Positions 1-9,075 of a stretch of 64,000 nucleotides of DNA are shown here, in pieces. The notes beneath the pieces were generated by a model. That model saw nothing but the letters and a program-made list of their open reading frames with translations. It was not told where the DNA came from and did not search any database. The DNA lies in assembly GCF_900111745.1 (NCBI RefSeq), contig NZ_FOIJ01000010.1, positions 62,001 to 126,000 on the forward strand, read 5' to 3'. The translations under genes were made by a program, and so were the position numbers. The number at the start of each line of letters is the position of its first letter. The stretch's first letter is position 1. The DNA is from Stigmatella erecta. Its GTDB lineage: Bacteria > Myxococcota > Myxococcia > Myxococcales > Myxococcaceae.

Positions 1-1
1 C

Positions 2-40
2 GCCGCCGAGAAGATCAGCTTCACCGTCACCGTGAAGTAG
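2..40 (+). CDS. 3' end of an unidentified gene (partial)
   Basis: The first 13 codons of the window form an open frame that ends in TAG at 38-40; the visible residues are AAEKISFTVTVK. The alternating pattern looks like the last beta-strand of a domain, but it is too short to name. Coding is inferred only from codon-like composition and the clean stop. The rest of the gene lies before the window. Confidence 0.4.
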   Translation, partial: AAEKISFTVTVK

Positions 41-267
41 GAAGGCATAAGCATAAGAAGGAGGGGAGGCCTGAGCCTGCCCCGGTTTGGTGGCTCTCCC
101 GCACTTCGTGTGGTCGAAGCTGACTGCCCTTCTTCAGCTCCTCTTCCCTCACTGCCAAAGGGGGTGAGCTCATTCCTTGCTCCCCACAGAGGGAGCGGAG
201 GAGGCGAGAGAGGCGCCCCAGGCAGCTGCGAGGCAGGAAACGAGGAAGGCTCGGCGCGCGAGCCCCC

Positions 268-858
<591 letters not shown>

Positions 859-868
<10 letters not shown>

Positions 869-939
869 CCAAGAGAAGCCTGCTGACGGATGGACGAGGT
901 ACGCCGCTGGGCGTGGTGGTGGCCGGAGCCAACGTCAAC
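859..939 (+). mobile_element. IS5-type transposase fragment
   Basis: Twenty-seven codons translate to a block containing KRSLLTDGRGTPLGVVVAGAN, characteristic of the DDE transposase of IS5/IS4-type elements just after the first catalytic Asp. Neither the N-terminal helix-turn-helix part, the second and third acidic residues, nor terminal inverted repeats are visible, so only a scrap remains. It abuts the 5' end of the broken double-CXXCG gene on the other strand, which suggests insertion followed by deletion. Confidence 0.6.
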
Positions 940-1100
940 TTCGACTGGCCGTGGTGCGCCGGTGGTGCGGAACTGGGTGCGGCCAGTGGCTCCATGGCTG
1001 CTCACTGGGAGGAACCGAAGAAGGGGCGTCAGCTTCGGTTGGATGGGGCCGGGTCGCTGCGTCGCACCTTCGCGGTGGACGTCTTCGCGTGCTGCCCCCG

Positions 1101-1513
1101 TTACGCCGGTTTGACGGCGGCGAGCAGCAGGTAGCCCAGCTTGTCCGTGAAGATGGCGGCGATCTTCGGCCAGAGATCCAGCGTCATCGCGTGGAACTGC
1201 GCCCCGTAGGCCTCGCCGATCTGAGCCTGCTGCTGGACGATGAGCGTGTCGGTGCCCACCATCGACTTGCGGGTGTTGGGGGTGATGCCGAGCGACTCCT
1301 GGACGATGAACCCCACGGACTTGACCAGCGGCGCGTCCGCAGCAGCGAGGCGATCATGAGCCCGCTGTACACCAGCATCCGCTGTTCGAGCGCGCTGTAG
1401 GCGGGCGAGACCGACAGGAAGCCGATGTCGGCCGGTGCCAGTCCGAGTGCGCCGAACTGGGCGGTGAGCTTCTTCGGTACCTCGATGTGCAACGGCGATC
1501 CCTTCGGGCGCAT
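1101..1513 (-). pseudogene. Frameshifted gene of unknown family
   Basis: Two overlapping frames read like pieces of one protein. The upstream piece has PLHIEVPKKLTAQFGALGL and SPAYSALEQRMLVYSGLM. After a frameshift near 1340 the second piece continues with APLVKSVGFIVQESLGI and ends with AIFTDKLGYLLLAAVKPA before its stop at 1101. Both have normal protein composition, unlike the Arg/Ala-rich shadow frames around them. Further upstream the frame is blocked by a TGA (about 1560), so no intact start exists. I do not recognise the family. Confidence 0.5.
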
Positions 1514-1710
1514 GCCGCCCGGGATGTCCGCGATGCCCTCGGGGACGCCGGTATCCCAAATTCAGCGATCCATCGTCCGCCAGCGAGCCGGCGTCGGAGA
1601 ATTCAGGGCCCGCTACGCGGTGGATACACAGCACTGGCGCATCCTCGCGATCCAAAGGTAGGTTCGAGATGCCGGAAATGCCGGTAAATCTCAATTTACC
1701 CGAGGTGAAG

Positions 1711-3084
1711 ATGACTGGTTTCAAAGGTGCGGTGGCAGGGGTGGTCTCCTGCATGGCGATGCTGTCCTCGCTGGAGGCATCGGCGCTGCCGCTGACGGGC
1801 GTGTACCGGGGCGAGGTCTACTCGCAGCCCAACCTCATCAACGCCTACTCCGAGTGGCTCGGCCACAACGTCACGATGGGCCAGGGCCACCAGGCCAAGG
1901 ACAGCTGGGCCAACATCGAGAACCCCACCTGGCAGCTCCAGTCCTGGGGCAACTGGGTCCGCGCCCAGCCCGGCCGCCGGCTCAACTACTCCGTCTCCAT
2001 GTTCCCCTCCGGGCAGGGCTCGCTGGCCGACTGCGCCGCGGGCATCTATGACTTCCGCTTCCGGGCGCTCGCCAACAACATGGTGGCCCACGGCCTGCAG
2101 AACAGCATCATCCGCCTGGGCTGGGAGTTCAGCGGCAGCTGGATGCCCTGGTACTCGGGCAATGGAAAGCAGGCGAGCTTCGCGGGCTGCTTCCGCCGCA
2201 TCGTGACGGCCATGCGCGGCGCGCAGCCCTCCGCGGGCTTCAAGTTCGACTGGAACCCCAACTACGACATCGCCACCGCGGACCTGGCGGCGACTTATCC
2301 CGGGGATGCTTACGTCGACTACATCGGCTTCGACCTGTACGACCAGGGGTGGAATGGCCGCTACCCGGTGCCCTCCGGCTGCACGGGCAGCTGCCAGCTG
2401 GAGCGCTGGCAGAACAACTGGAACGTGCAGTTCGCCCCGGCGCTGTCCAAGTTCCGCACCTTCGCGCAGTCCCACAACAAGCCGCTGTCGGTGCCCGAGT
2501 GGGGCGTGAACGACGCGAGCACCACGGGCGGCGGGGACAACACCTTCTTCGTGAAGCAGATGCTGGCCTTCATCTTCGATCCGGCCAACAACGTGGGCTA
2601 CCACTCCTACTTCGACTGCCAGGCAGGGGACGGCCACCACCAGCTGTCGGACGGGGACAACAACGGGGGCCACTCCTTCCAGACCGAGTTCCCCAACGCC
2701 GCCGCGGTCTTCAAGACCCAGCACGCCGCGCTGACCCATCCGCCCCCCTCCACGGGCACGCCCACGGCGGCCACGGCCACGGTGAGCGCCGCCCCGGTGA
2801 CGCGCGGCGCGGCCTTCCAGGTGGCCTCGTCCGTGACGGCCCCGTCGGCCACCACGGTGGTGGTGAAGTACGAAATCCGCTCCGCGACGACGCGGGAGCT
2901 GGTCTCCGAGAAGGCCTACACCTCCCAGGCGTTCACGGCCGGCCAGACGCGCGCCTACTCCACGTCCTTCGTCATCCCCACCTCGTGGCCCGCGGGCACC
3001 TACCGCGTGGACACGCTGGTGTTCTCCGCCGACTGGTCGAAGACCCTGCACTACCGCAACGACACCCTCTTCACCGCGAACTGA
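1711..3084 (+). CDS. Secreted GH26-like glycoside hydrolase
   Basis: Probably an exported polysaccharide-degrading enzyme. From ATG 1711 the product is 457 residues and opens with a signal peptide (MTGFKGAVAGVVSCMAML, cleavage near ASA-LPL). The catalytic domain has RLGWEFSGSWMPW (acid/base Glu about 139) and VPEWGV (nucleophile Glu about 263), the layout of a retaining TIM-barrel enzyme of GH26 type; aromatic residues and a FDLYDQGW strand fit the barrel. A Thr/Pro-rich linker (about 340-355) leads to a C-terminal beta-sandwich domain ending at residue 457. An in-frame ATG at 1669 would add 14 residues before the signal; 1711 is preferred because it begins the signal peptide and has GAGGTGAAG upstream. 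Substrate (mannan or another beta-glycan) is not evident. Confidence 0.75.
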   Translation: MTGFKGAVAGVVSCMAMLSSLEASALPLTGVYRGEVYSQPNLINAYSEWLGHNVTMGQGHQAKDSWANIENPTWQLQSWGNWVRAQPGRRLNYSVSMFPSGQGSLADCAAGIYDFRFRALANNMVAHGLQNSIIRLGWEFSGSWMPWYSGNGKQASFAGCFRRIVTAMRGAQPSAGFKFDWNPNYDIATADLAATYPGDAYVDYIGFDLYDQGWNGRYPVPSGCTGSCQLERWQNNWNVQFAPALSKFRTFAQSHNKPLSVPEWGVNDASTTGGGDNTFFVKQMLAFIFDPANNVGYHSYFDCQAGDGHHQLSDGDNNGGHSFQTEFPNAAAVFKTQHAALTHPPPSTGTPTAATATVSAAPVTRGAAFQVASSVTAPSATTVVVKYEIRSATTRELVSEKAYTSQAFTAGQTRAYSTSFVIPTSWPAGTYRVDTLVFSADWSKTLHYRNDTLFTAN

Positions 3085-3207
3085 ACACTCCTGCAAAGCC
3101 AGGAAAAGTAGTGAAAAGCGACAGGCCCCCAACACGGGAGGGTCATATCGCCGGCCGGGGTTCGGGCGGATAGTGCAGCCGCCTAAGGGCAGACAGGAGA
3201 GAAGCAC

Positions 3208-3459
3208 ATGACGACGAACACGAAGAAGGCCGGTAGGGCGGGGCTGCGGCAGGCGGTGGTGGTCCTGGTGTTCCTGGGAGCCAGCTCGGTCATGGCCAAC
3301 ACCCCGGACCTCCCGGCACGGGCCTTCGCGGAGGCCGTGCCCGTGGAGGAGATCGTCCTCGTCTCCAAGTCAGAGCCCCGTTCCCCGGAGCCGGGCGAGA
3401 ACTGCCTGGGAGACCTGCTGGGCGGGATTCTGGGCAACCTGCTGCTCGGCGGCCTCTGA
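3208..3459 (+). CDS. Small secreted protein, unknown function
   Basis: An 83-residue product with a strong ribosome binding site (ACAGGAGAG) before ATG 3208. It has a basic N-terminus, a hydrophobic segment (about 15-29) and a likely signal peptidase site after VMA. The mature part is acidic and Pro-rich, with one Cys and a C-terminal stretch rich in Gly and Leu (GDLLGGILGNLLLGGL) that could insert in or lie on a membrane. It stands 120 nt after the GH26-like gene and converges with the kinase gene. I do not recognise a family. Confidence 0.6.
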   Translation: MTTNTKKAGRAGLRQAVVVLVFLGASSVMANTPDLPARAFAEAVPVEEIVLVSKSEPRSPEPGENCLGDLLGGILGNLLLGGL

Positions 3460-3533
3460 GCCGCCTCCGGGCCGGGGGATCCGCGGCCCCGCATGCGCGC
3501 TGATGGGGGGGAGCGCGCGCGGGGTCCGCCGGA

Positions 3534-4784
3534 TCAACCGGCGAGGAGCGTCCACATGAGGTGGCCCAGCGAGGCGGCCACCAGCCCTGTCGCCGCCGCG
3601 CCCGCGGCGAAGATGCGCATGGGGTAGCGGTCCACGCGCCGCAGCGTCTCGTGGAGGCCGCGCTTGAGCAGCGTCCGCTCGCAGCGCACCTGGATGTGGC
3701 CGTCCATGAGGCTCTGCAGCTCGGCCATCATCTCATCGGCGGACGCGTAGCGCTGCGAAGGGTCCTTCGAGAAGCCCTTGCGCAGGAACCACACGTACTC
3801 CGAGGGCACCACGGGCTGGTGCTCGTTGCGGGAGGTCACCATGCGCGGGGTGACGGTCTCCACGCCCTGGAGCACGTCGGCCAGCGACTCGCGCCCTTGC
3901 AGGTAGTGGCCCAGGAACAGGAACTCGTCGAAGAGCACCGACAGGCTGTAGGTGTCGCTGCGGGCATCCACGGACTCGTGCTGGCCCCGGGCCTGCTCGG
4001 GGGACATGTAGAGCGGGGTGCCCACCAGCGTGCCCGCCTGCGTCTTCATGAAGAAGGACTTGCGCACATCGCGGGGGGACTCCGGCTCGGCCACGTGCGC
4101 CACGGTGTCCTGGCCGTGGACACGCCGCGCCAGGCCCCAGTCCATCACCGTCACCTCGCCGTAGGCGCCCACCATGATGTTGGCGGGCTTGAGGTCCCGG
4201 TGGATGAAGCCCTTGCGGTGCGCGTACGCCATGGCGTTGAGCACCCCGAGGAAGACCTGCACCCGGACGGGCACCGGGAAGCGCGCGTGCGCGGCGGGGT
4301 CTCCCTGCCGGAGCCGGGCGATGATGGACTCGAGCGTCTCGCCCTGCAGGTGCTTCATCACGAAGTAGTACCGGCCCTGGGCATCCACCCCCACGTCGTG
4401 CACGGGCACGATGTTCGGGTGGTCGAGCTGCCCCACCGTGCGGATCTCCTCCACGAAGCGCAGCACGTGGTCGGCGCCGGGGGACTCCGACAGGCGCTTG
4501 AGGGCCACCTGCCGCTCGATGTCGTGGTCCTGCAGCAGGACGACCTCGCCCATGCCGCCATGCCCCAGCGCCCGCAGCTCCTCGAAACGTTCGCGCTCGA
4601 TGGGCACCATGCGGGGGCGCTCGCCCTTCCATTCGACGCGGGGGAGCACCGTGGCGCGATGTGTGGTGGCCAGGGACTGGGACAGCGGCGCGGGCTCTAC
4701 CCCCACGGCTTCGTTCCGGGAGGCGGGGGAGCGCAGGGTGACATCCAGGGGCGCGGAGGGGACGTGAGGGAGCGTGTCCGGCAT
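3534..4784 (-). CDS. Ser/Thr protein kinase with C-terminal membrane anchor
   Basis: A eukaryotic-like (PknB-type) protein kinase. The domain begins after a 60-residue Pro/Ser-rich N-terminus. The glycine loop is GHGGMGEV, the invariant Lys is in VALKRL (about 96), the catalytic loop is HRDLKPANIM (Asp about 197), the metal-binding motif is DWG rather than DFG, and the activation segment ends in GTPLYMSPEQARG. A C-terminal hydrophobic stretch (RIFAAGAAATGLVAASLGHL) should anchor it in the membrane with the kinase in the cytoplasm; no extracellular sensor follows. An upstream ATG at 4817 would add 11 residues; 4784 (MPDTLP) is preferred but the binding site is weak either way. Many such kinases act in myxobacterial development; no specific target is suggested here. 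Confidence 0.85.
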   Translation of the reverse strand: MPDTLPHVPSAPLDVTLRSPASRNEAVGVEPAPLSQSLATTHRATVLPRVEWKGERPRMVPIERERFEELRALGHGGMGEVVLLQDHDIERQVALKRLSESPGADHVLRFVEEIRTVGQLDHPNIVPVHDVGVDAQGRYYFVMKHLQGETLESIIARLRQGDPAAHARFPVPVRVQVFLGVLNAMAYAHRKGFIHRDLKPANIMVGAYGEVTVMDWGLARRVHGQDTVAHVAEPESPRDVRKSFFMKTQAGTLVGTPLYMSPEQARGQHESVDARSDTYSLSVLFDEFLFLGHYLQGRESLADVLQGVETVTPRMVTSRNEHQPVVPSEYVWFLRKGFSKDPSQRYASADEMMAELQSLMDGHIQVRCERTLLKRGLHETLRRVDRYPMRIFAAGAAATGLVAASLGHLMWTLLAG

Positions 4785-4929
4785 GATTTCCGTTGATAAC
4801 AGTGTCCGGTGGCCCACGCTGCTCTGTCTGCTCCCCGGGCAGCGCTCCGCCTGACTGCCCGGCTACAGGGGATTTTCCGGGTTGTCTGGGGCGTGGGGAC
4901 GGCCAGGGGAGCTGCTACCGTCCGCCGCC

Positions 4930-5682
4930 ATGCCGCCGAGGCCCCTTCGCGAGGTTCGCCCCTTGAATCGCCCCTGCTGGAAGCCCGCCCTTGCGGGACT
5001 GTTGCTGTGTCCCCTGCTCGTCCAGGCCGCGGAGCCGACGTCCTCCACGTCCGCCGACCTGGACGGGGATGGCAAGCCCGAGTCCATCTCCCTCCGGTGG
5101 GAGGAGGGCGAGGGCACCTTCACCCTGAAGGTGGCGGGAAAAGCCGTCCAGGGGAAGGCGGAGGACACCGAGGTCCACGGGGTGACCGTGGTGGACCTGG
5201 ACCGGGGGGACAAGTGGAAGGAGGTCGCCGTGAACATGGGGCTCACGGACGGCGATGCCCACTGCGTGCTCTACGGCTTCGATGGAAAGAGCCTGAAGGA
5301 GCTGGGCGGGGTCCACGCGCTGACCGAGACGTCCGGCAACGGCATCATCCTGTCCGACTCCTGGATGGGGTTCTGGAACCGCCGCGAGAAGTACGTCCTG
5401 GACCGCAAGGCCTGGAAGCTCAGCCACGTGCCCCAGGAGCTGTACGCCGTGGGCGCCGAGGGCACGGTGAAGCAGTCCTTCGCCCTGGTGCGCAGCCGCA
5501 CGGACGGCGCGGTGGTGGCCAACGTGGCCCCGGGCTCGAAGATTTCGGTGCTCGCCGCCGGGGCGCCGGGCCCCCAGGGCGCGCCCCGCTGGTACCTGGT
5601 GAAGTCCGCCACGGGGCTGCTCGGCTGGACCCAGGAGCAGAACCTGCTGGACAAGACCGAGGGCCTGCCCTGGGCGGGCTAG
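4930..5682 (+). CDS. Secreted protein with C-terminal SH3-like domain
   Basis: About 250 residues. A signal peptide (PALAGLLLCPLLVQA) is followed by a DLDGDGKPESISL motif resembling the calcium-binding D-x-D-G-D-G loops of FG-GAP/EF-type repeats, then a central beta-rich region. The C-terminal 60 residues (SVLAAGAPGPQ to QNLLDK, with a conserved-looking GWTQEQNL) look like a bacterial SH3 domain, which usually binds cell-wall peptides. The start is uncertain: ATG 4930 has a poor binding site, whereas TTG 4963 has GAGG eight bases upstream and begins immediately before the signal peptide. The hydrolase gene at 5694 follows after 11 nt, so the two are probably co-transcribed. Confidence 0.65.
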   Translation: MPPRPLREVRPLNRPCWKPALAGLLLCPLLVQAAEPTSSTSADLDGDGKPESISLRWEEGEGTFTLKVAGKAVQGKAEDTEVHGVTVVDLDRGDKWKEVAVNMGLTDGDAHCVLYGFDGKSLKELGGVHALTETSGNGIILSDSWMGFWNRREKYVLDRKAWKLSHVPQELYAVGAEGTVKQSFALVRSRTDGAVVANVAPGSKISVLAAGAPGPQGAPRWYLVKSATGLLGWTQEQNLLDKTEGLPWAG

Positions 5683-5693
5683 GAAGGCGAGGG

Positions 5694-6482
5694 ATGAGAC
5701 GGATGCTGGTGGCCGTGTTGACCGGGGTGGCCGTGCTGTACGCGGTGCTCTGCCTGCTGGTGTTCTCCCTGCAGCGGTACCTCGTGTTCCCCGCGCCGCC
5801 CGGTGCGCGGGAGCCCGCAGTGCCCGGGGCCACCCTGCTGCGGCTCCCCGGGCCCGTCTTCGCGCTGCACGTGCCCGCCCCGGAGGGGGCCCCCACGGTG
5901 GTGCACTTCCATGGCAACGGGGAGCAGCTCGCGGACGCGGGCTGGCTGGCGCAGGCGTTCCAGGGGGCGGGGCTGGGCTTCTTCGCGGTGGAGTACCCCG
6001 GCTATGGGCTCGCGGGGACGCAGGGCCCTTCGGAGACGGGGCTCTATGCCGCCGCCGAGGCGGCGCTGACGCACCTGCACCGGGAGCTGGGCGTGCCCCG
6101 GGAGCGCCTGGTGCTCCAGGGGCAGTCGCTCGGCTCGGGCGTGGCGGTGGAGATGGCCCGGCGGGGGCATGGCACGCGGCTGGTGCTCATCACCCCCTAC
6201 ACCTCGCTCGCGGACGTGGGGGCGCGGCTCTTTCCGTGGCTGCCCGCGCGGCTGCTCGTGAGGGATGTGTTCGACAGCGCCGCGAAGGCCCCCGGGGTGA
6301 CGGTGCCGGTGCTCATCCTCCATGGCACCCGGGACGAGGTGATTCCCGTGGACATGGGCCAGCGCCTGGGGACGCTGTTTCCGGACGCCACCGTGCGGCT
6401 GCTCGAAGGAAAGCACCACAACAACGTGCTCTCCGAGCCGGAGGTCCTCGAGGGGCTGCTGCGCTTCGCCGCGGGGCGCTAG
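5694..6482 (+). CDS. Membrane-anchored alpha/beta hydrolase
   Basis: A 262-residue serine hydrolase. A hydrophobic N-terminus (LVAVLTGVAVLYAVLCLLVF) anchors it in the membrane. The fold shows HFHGNGEQ (oxyanion strand), the nucleophile elbow GQSLGSG, an Asp in LHGTRDEVIP and the catalytic His in GKHHNN; this matches Bem46/YfhR-type hydrolases of unknown physiological substrate. ATG 5694 follows GAAGGCGAGGG. It sits directly behind the SH3-like gene and converges on serB. Confidence 0.8.
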   Translation: MRRMLVAVLTGVAVLYAVLCLLVFSLQRYLVFPAPPGAREPAVPGATLLRLPGPVFALHVPAPEGAPTVVHFHGNGEQLADAGWLAQAFQGAGLGFFAVEYPGYGLAGTQGPSETGLYAAAEAALTHLHRELGVPRERLVLQGQSLGSGVAVEMARRGHGTRLVLITPYTSLADVGARLFPWLPARLLVRDVFDSAAKAPGVTVPVLILHGTRDEVIPVDMGQRLGTLFPDATVRLLEGKHHNNVLSEPEVLEGLLRFAAGR

Positions 6483-7717
6483 CCGCTGGAGCGGCGGTCC
6501 TGCGTGCCCGTGGCGGGAGGGCGGGCCTCCAATAGCTCCCGGCCGGTGAGCCCCAGCAGGTAGAGGATGGTGTCCAGGCCGCCGGAGGAGATGGAGGTGT
6601 CGGCCGCCTGGCGCAGCTTGCGCTTGGCCCGGAATGCGATGCCCAGCCCCGCCTTCTCCAGCATCAGCAAGTCATTGGCCCCATCGCCCACGGCGATGAC
6701 CTGGTCGAGGAGAATCCCTTCCGTCTGGGCGATGCTCTCCAGCAGCTCCGCCTTGCGCTTGGCGTTGACGATGGGCCCCAGCGTGCGGCCGGTGAGCTTG
6801 CCGTCCGCCTCCTCCAGCATGTTGGAGTGGGCGTAGTCGATGCCCAGCCGGTTCTTGAGCGCCTCGGCCGCCACGGAGAAGCCCCCGCTGATGATGGCCG
6901 TGCGGTAGCCGAGCCGCTTGAGCACGGGGATGAGCGTCTCGGCCCCCTCCGTGAGCGGCAGGTTGGAGGCCAAGTCCCGGAGCACCCGCGAGTCCAGCCC
7001 CTTGAGCAGCGCCACGCGCTGGCGCAGGGACTCGTCGTAGTCCATCTCCCCCTGCATGGCGCGCTCGGTGATGCGGGAGACCTGCTCGCCCACGCCGTGC
7101 ACGCGCGCCAGCTCGTCGATGACCTCGATGCGGATGAGCGTGGAGTCCATGTCCATCACCACCAGCCGCTTGCTGCGCCGGTAGAGGCTCTCGCGCTGGA
7201 GCGCCACGTCGAACGTGTTGGAGGCCATGGACAGCTCCAGCAGCGCGCGCTTGAGCTCCTCCGGGTCCCTGCCCGTGGGCAGGGAGATGTGGAACTCCAC
7301 GGAGCCCAGCTCCGTCTCCGTCAGGCGCTGGATGCGCTCGATGTTGGCCAGGTGCCCGGCCAGACACTCGGTGACGGCGTGCACCTCGCGGGCGCCGAGC
7401 TTGCGGCCCACCACGGTGACGACGTGGCGGTTGGACGAGGGCACGGGCTTGCTGCCGGGCACCGGCACCGTCTGGAACTCCAGCACCACGCCCAGCTCAT
7501 GGGCGGCGAAGAGCAGCTCCTTGAGCACATCCCCCTTCTCGGGCAGGCGCACCAGGAGGCACAGGGTGAGGCGGTCCTGCACCACCACCTGCTCGATGTC
7601 GAGCAGCTCGGCCCCGGCCTCGGCGAGCTGGCCGGTGAGCCGGGAGGCGATGCCGGGGTGGTCCCGTCCGATGACGGTGAGGAGAACGGGCTCTGGAGGG
7701 GTGAGGTGAGAAGGCAT
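6479..7717 (-). CDS. serB: Phosphoserine phosphatase with N-terminal ACT domains
   Basis: Catalyses the last step of L-serine synthesis, O-phosphoserine to serine. The N-terminal 180 residues hold two ACT-like modules (LLTVIGRDHPGIASRLTGQ and VVTVVGRKLGAREVHAVTE), as in the long mycobacterial-type SerB, probably for allosteric control by amino acid. The HAD phosphatase domain follows: nucleophile motif I MDMDSTLIRIEVIDELA, motif II IISGGFS, Lys in the VNAKRK segment and motif IV VGDGANDLLML. Its 412 residues are normal for ACT-containing SerB. Monocistronic in appearance; it ends 3 nt inside the convergent hydrolase gene. Confidence 0.92.
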   Translation of the reverse strand: MPSHLTPPEPVLLTVIGRDHPGIASRLTGQLAEAGAELLDIEQVVVQDRLTLCLLVRLPEKGDVLKELLFAAHELGVVLEFQTVPVPGSKPVPSSNRHVVTVVGRKLGAREVHAVTECLAGHLANIERIQRLTETELGSVEFHISLPTGRDPEELKRALLELSMASNTFDVALQRESLYRRSKRLVVMDMDSTLIRIEVIDELARVHGVGEQVSRITERAMQGEMDYDESLRQRVALLKGLDSRVLRDLASNLPLTEGAETLIPVLKRLGYRTAIISGGFSVAAEALKNRLGIDYAHSNMLEEADGKLTGRTLGPIVNAKRKAELLESIAQTEGILLDQVIAVGDGANDLLMLEKAGLGIAFRAKRKLRQAADTSISSGGLDTILYLLGLTGRELLEARPPATGTQDRRSSG

Positions 7718-7785
7718 GGTGACGGACTTTACGGCCAGCGGGCTTCCGGGGATTCGCCAAAAGGCAGGCGTGTTAGACGTTGGGT

Positions 7786-8952
7786 ATGTCCATGGTCTCG
7801 CGACGCCTGTCCGCCGTGTATGTTGTCCTGATGATGCTCCAGGGGTGCAAGAGCCCCAAGGAGCCGCCCGCTGTCGCGGACAAGACAGCGCCCGTGTCTG
7901 CGCCGGCCGCGGCGGAGAAGCCCCGGATCGGCCTCGTGCTGGGGCTGGGGGGGCGAGGAGACCAGGCGTTCAATGACTCGGCGCTGCGGGGGCTGGAGCT
8001 GTGGGCGGGGGGGCTGAAATACGTGGGCACCTCCTACCAGGAGGCCTCGGCGGCGGAGCGCCAGGAGTCGCTGGGGCCCGAGCTGGCCCAGCGCCAGCCG
8101 CCCCTCGCGCCGCTGGGCATCACCCCCGTGTTGCTTCAGAGCCAGGTGGCGGAGGACTACGAGCCCAACCTGCGGCTGCTGGTGGAGCAGGACGTGCCGC
8201 TGGCGATGGCAGTGGGGTTCATGCTGGAGGGGGCGGTGGAGGTGGTGGCCGCGAAGAGCCCCGGCACGCACTTTCTGCTCGTGGACAGTCCGCTGATCAA
8301 CGCGAAGGGCGAGGCGTACACGCTGCCCAACGTGCGCACGGTGGTGTACCGCAGCGAGGAGGGGTGCTTCCTGGCGGGGGCGCTGGCGGGGCTCGTGGCG
8401 AAGGAGGGGAAGGTGGGCTTCGTGGGCGGCATGGAGATTCCGCTCGTGAAGCAGTTCGAGGCGGGGTTCCGGGCGGGCGTGGCGGCGGTGAACCCGAAGG
8501 CCACGGTGGTGTCGAGCTACACGGGGAGCTTCACGAACTTCGCCCTGGGCAAGCAGGTGGGGCAGGACCTGGTGGCGAAGGGGATGGAGGTCATCTTCGC
8601 GGCGGCGGGGGTGGACGGGCTGGGGGCGATCCAGGCGGTGAAGGAGGCCCGGGACGCGGGCAAGCCGGTGTACGTGATGGGCGTGGACTCGGATCAGTTC
8701 CACCTGGCGCCCAAGGCGATGCTGACCACGGTGCTGAAGCGGGTGGACCTGGCGGTGTACGAGGCGGTGAGGGATCAGCTCCAGGGCCGCTTCCAGGGCG
8801 GCAGCCAGACGCTGGGGCTGAAGGAGGGCGGGGTGGGGCTGGCGCCCGTGCGGCTCGACTTCCCGGGCAAGGAGGAGGCGCTGCGGAAGGTGGATGAGTT
8901 GAAGGCGAAGATCATCGCCGGGGAGATCCAGGTCCCTGCGATGGGGAATTGA
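7786..8952 (+). CDS. BMP/Med-family substrate-binding lipoprotein
   Basis: Signal peptide with lipobox LQGC at about residues 18-21, so the protein is a lipoprotein. The rest (about 365 residues) is a periplasmic-binding fold of the basic membrane protein (PnrA/Med) family: RIGLVLGLGGRGDQAFNDSALRGL, a VDSPL strand, EGCFLAGALAGL, VGFVGGMEIPLVKQFEAGFRAG and VYVMGVDSDQ. Family members bind nucleosides for an ABC importer, but no ATPase or permease gene is adjacent, so partner and ligand are open. TTG 7780, ATG 7786 and ATG 7792 are all possible starts in the same frame; none changes the mature protein. Confidence 0.85.
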   Translation: MSMVSRRLSAVYVVLMMLQGCKSPKEPPAVADKTAPVSAPAAAEKPRIGLVLGLGGRGDQAFNDSALRGLELWAGGLKYVGTSYQEASAAERQESLGPELAQRQPPLAPLGITPVLLQSQVAEDYEPNLRLLVEQDVPLAMAVGFMLEGAVEVVAAKSPGTHFLLVDSPLINAKGEAYTLPNVRTVVYRSEEGCFLAGALAGLVAKEGKVGFVGGMEIPLVKQFEAGFRAGVAAVNPKATVVSSYTGSFTNFALGKQVGQDLVAKGMEVIFAAAGVDGLGAIQAVKEARDAGKPVYVMGVDSDQFHLAPKAMLTTVLKRVDLAVYEAVRDQLQGRFQGGSQTLGLKEGGVGLAPVRLDFPGKEEALRKVDELKAKIIAGEIQVPAMGN

Positions 8953-8982
8953 GCCTGAACGTGGGCATTCCTGGGGTCTTGA

Positions 8983-9066
8983 GTGCCTCTCACCAATGTT
9001 TCCACATCACGCGGCGGACCTTGGACGCCGAAGTTCGAGATTGTGACCCAGGGCGCGCAGCCCTAG
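8983..9066 (+). pseudogene. Possible 3' remnant of a secreted toxin gene
   Basis: A 27-codon open frame (VPLTNVSTSRGGPWTPKFEIVTQGAQP) ends in TAG nine bases before the imm11 immunity gene. It has no start and is preceded in frame by TGA at 8980. The RGGPWTPKFEIV ending resembles, from memory, the C-termini of myxobacterial toxins encoded just before immunity genes of this kind. If so, the toxin body has been deleted and only its tail and the immunity gene survive. Confidence 0.35.
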
Positions 9067-9075
9067 AGGTCTGTC

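Noticed and set aside
7772-7784. GTTAGAC motif before the BMP lipoprotein gene, matching the attC R' core
   Set aside because: No R''-type box or inverted repeat within 150 bp upstream and no change in composition; a chance heptamer.
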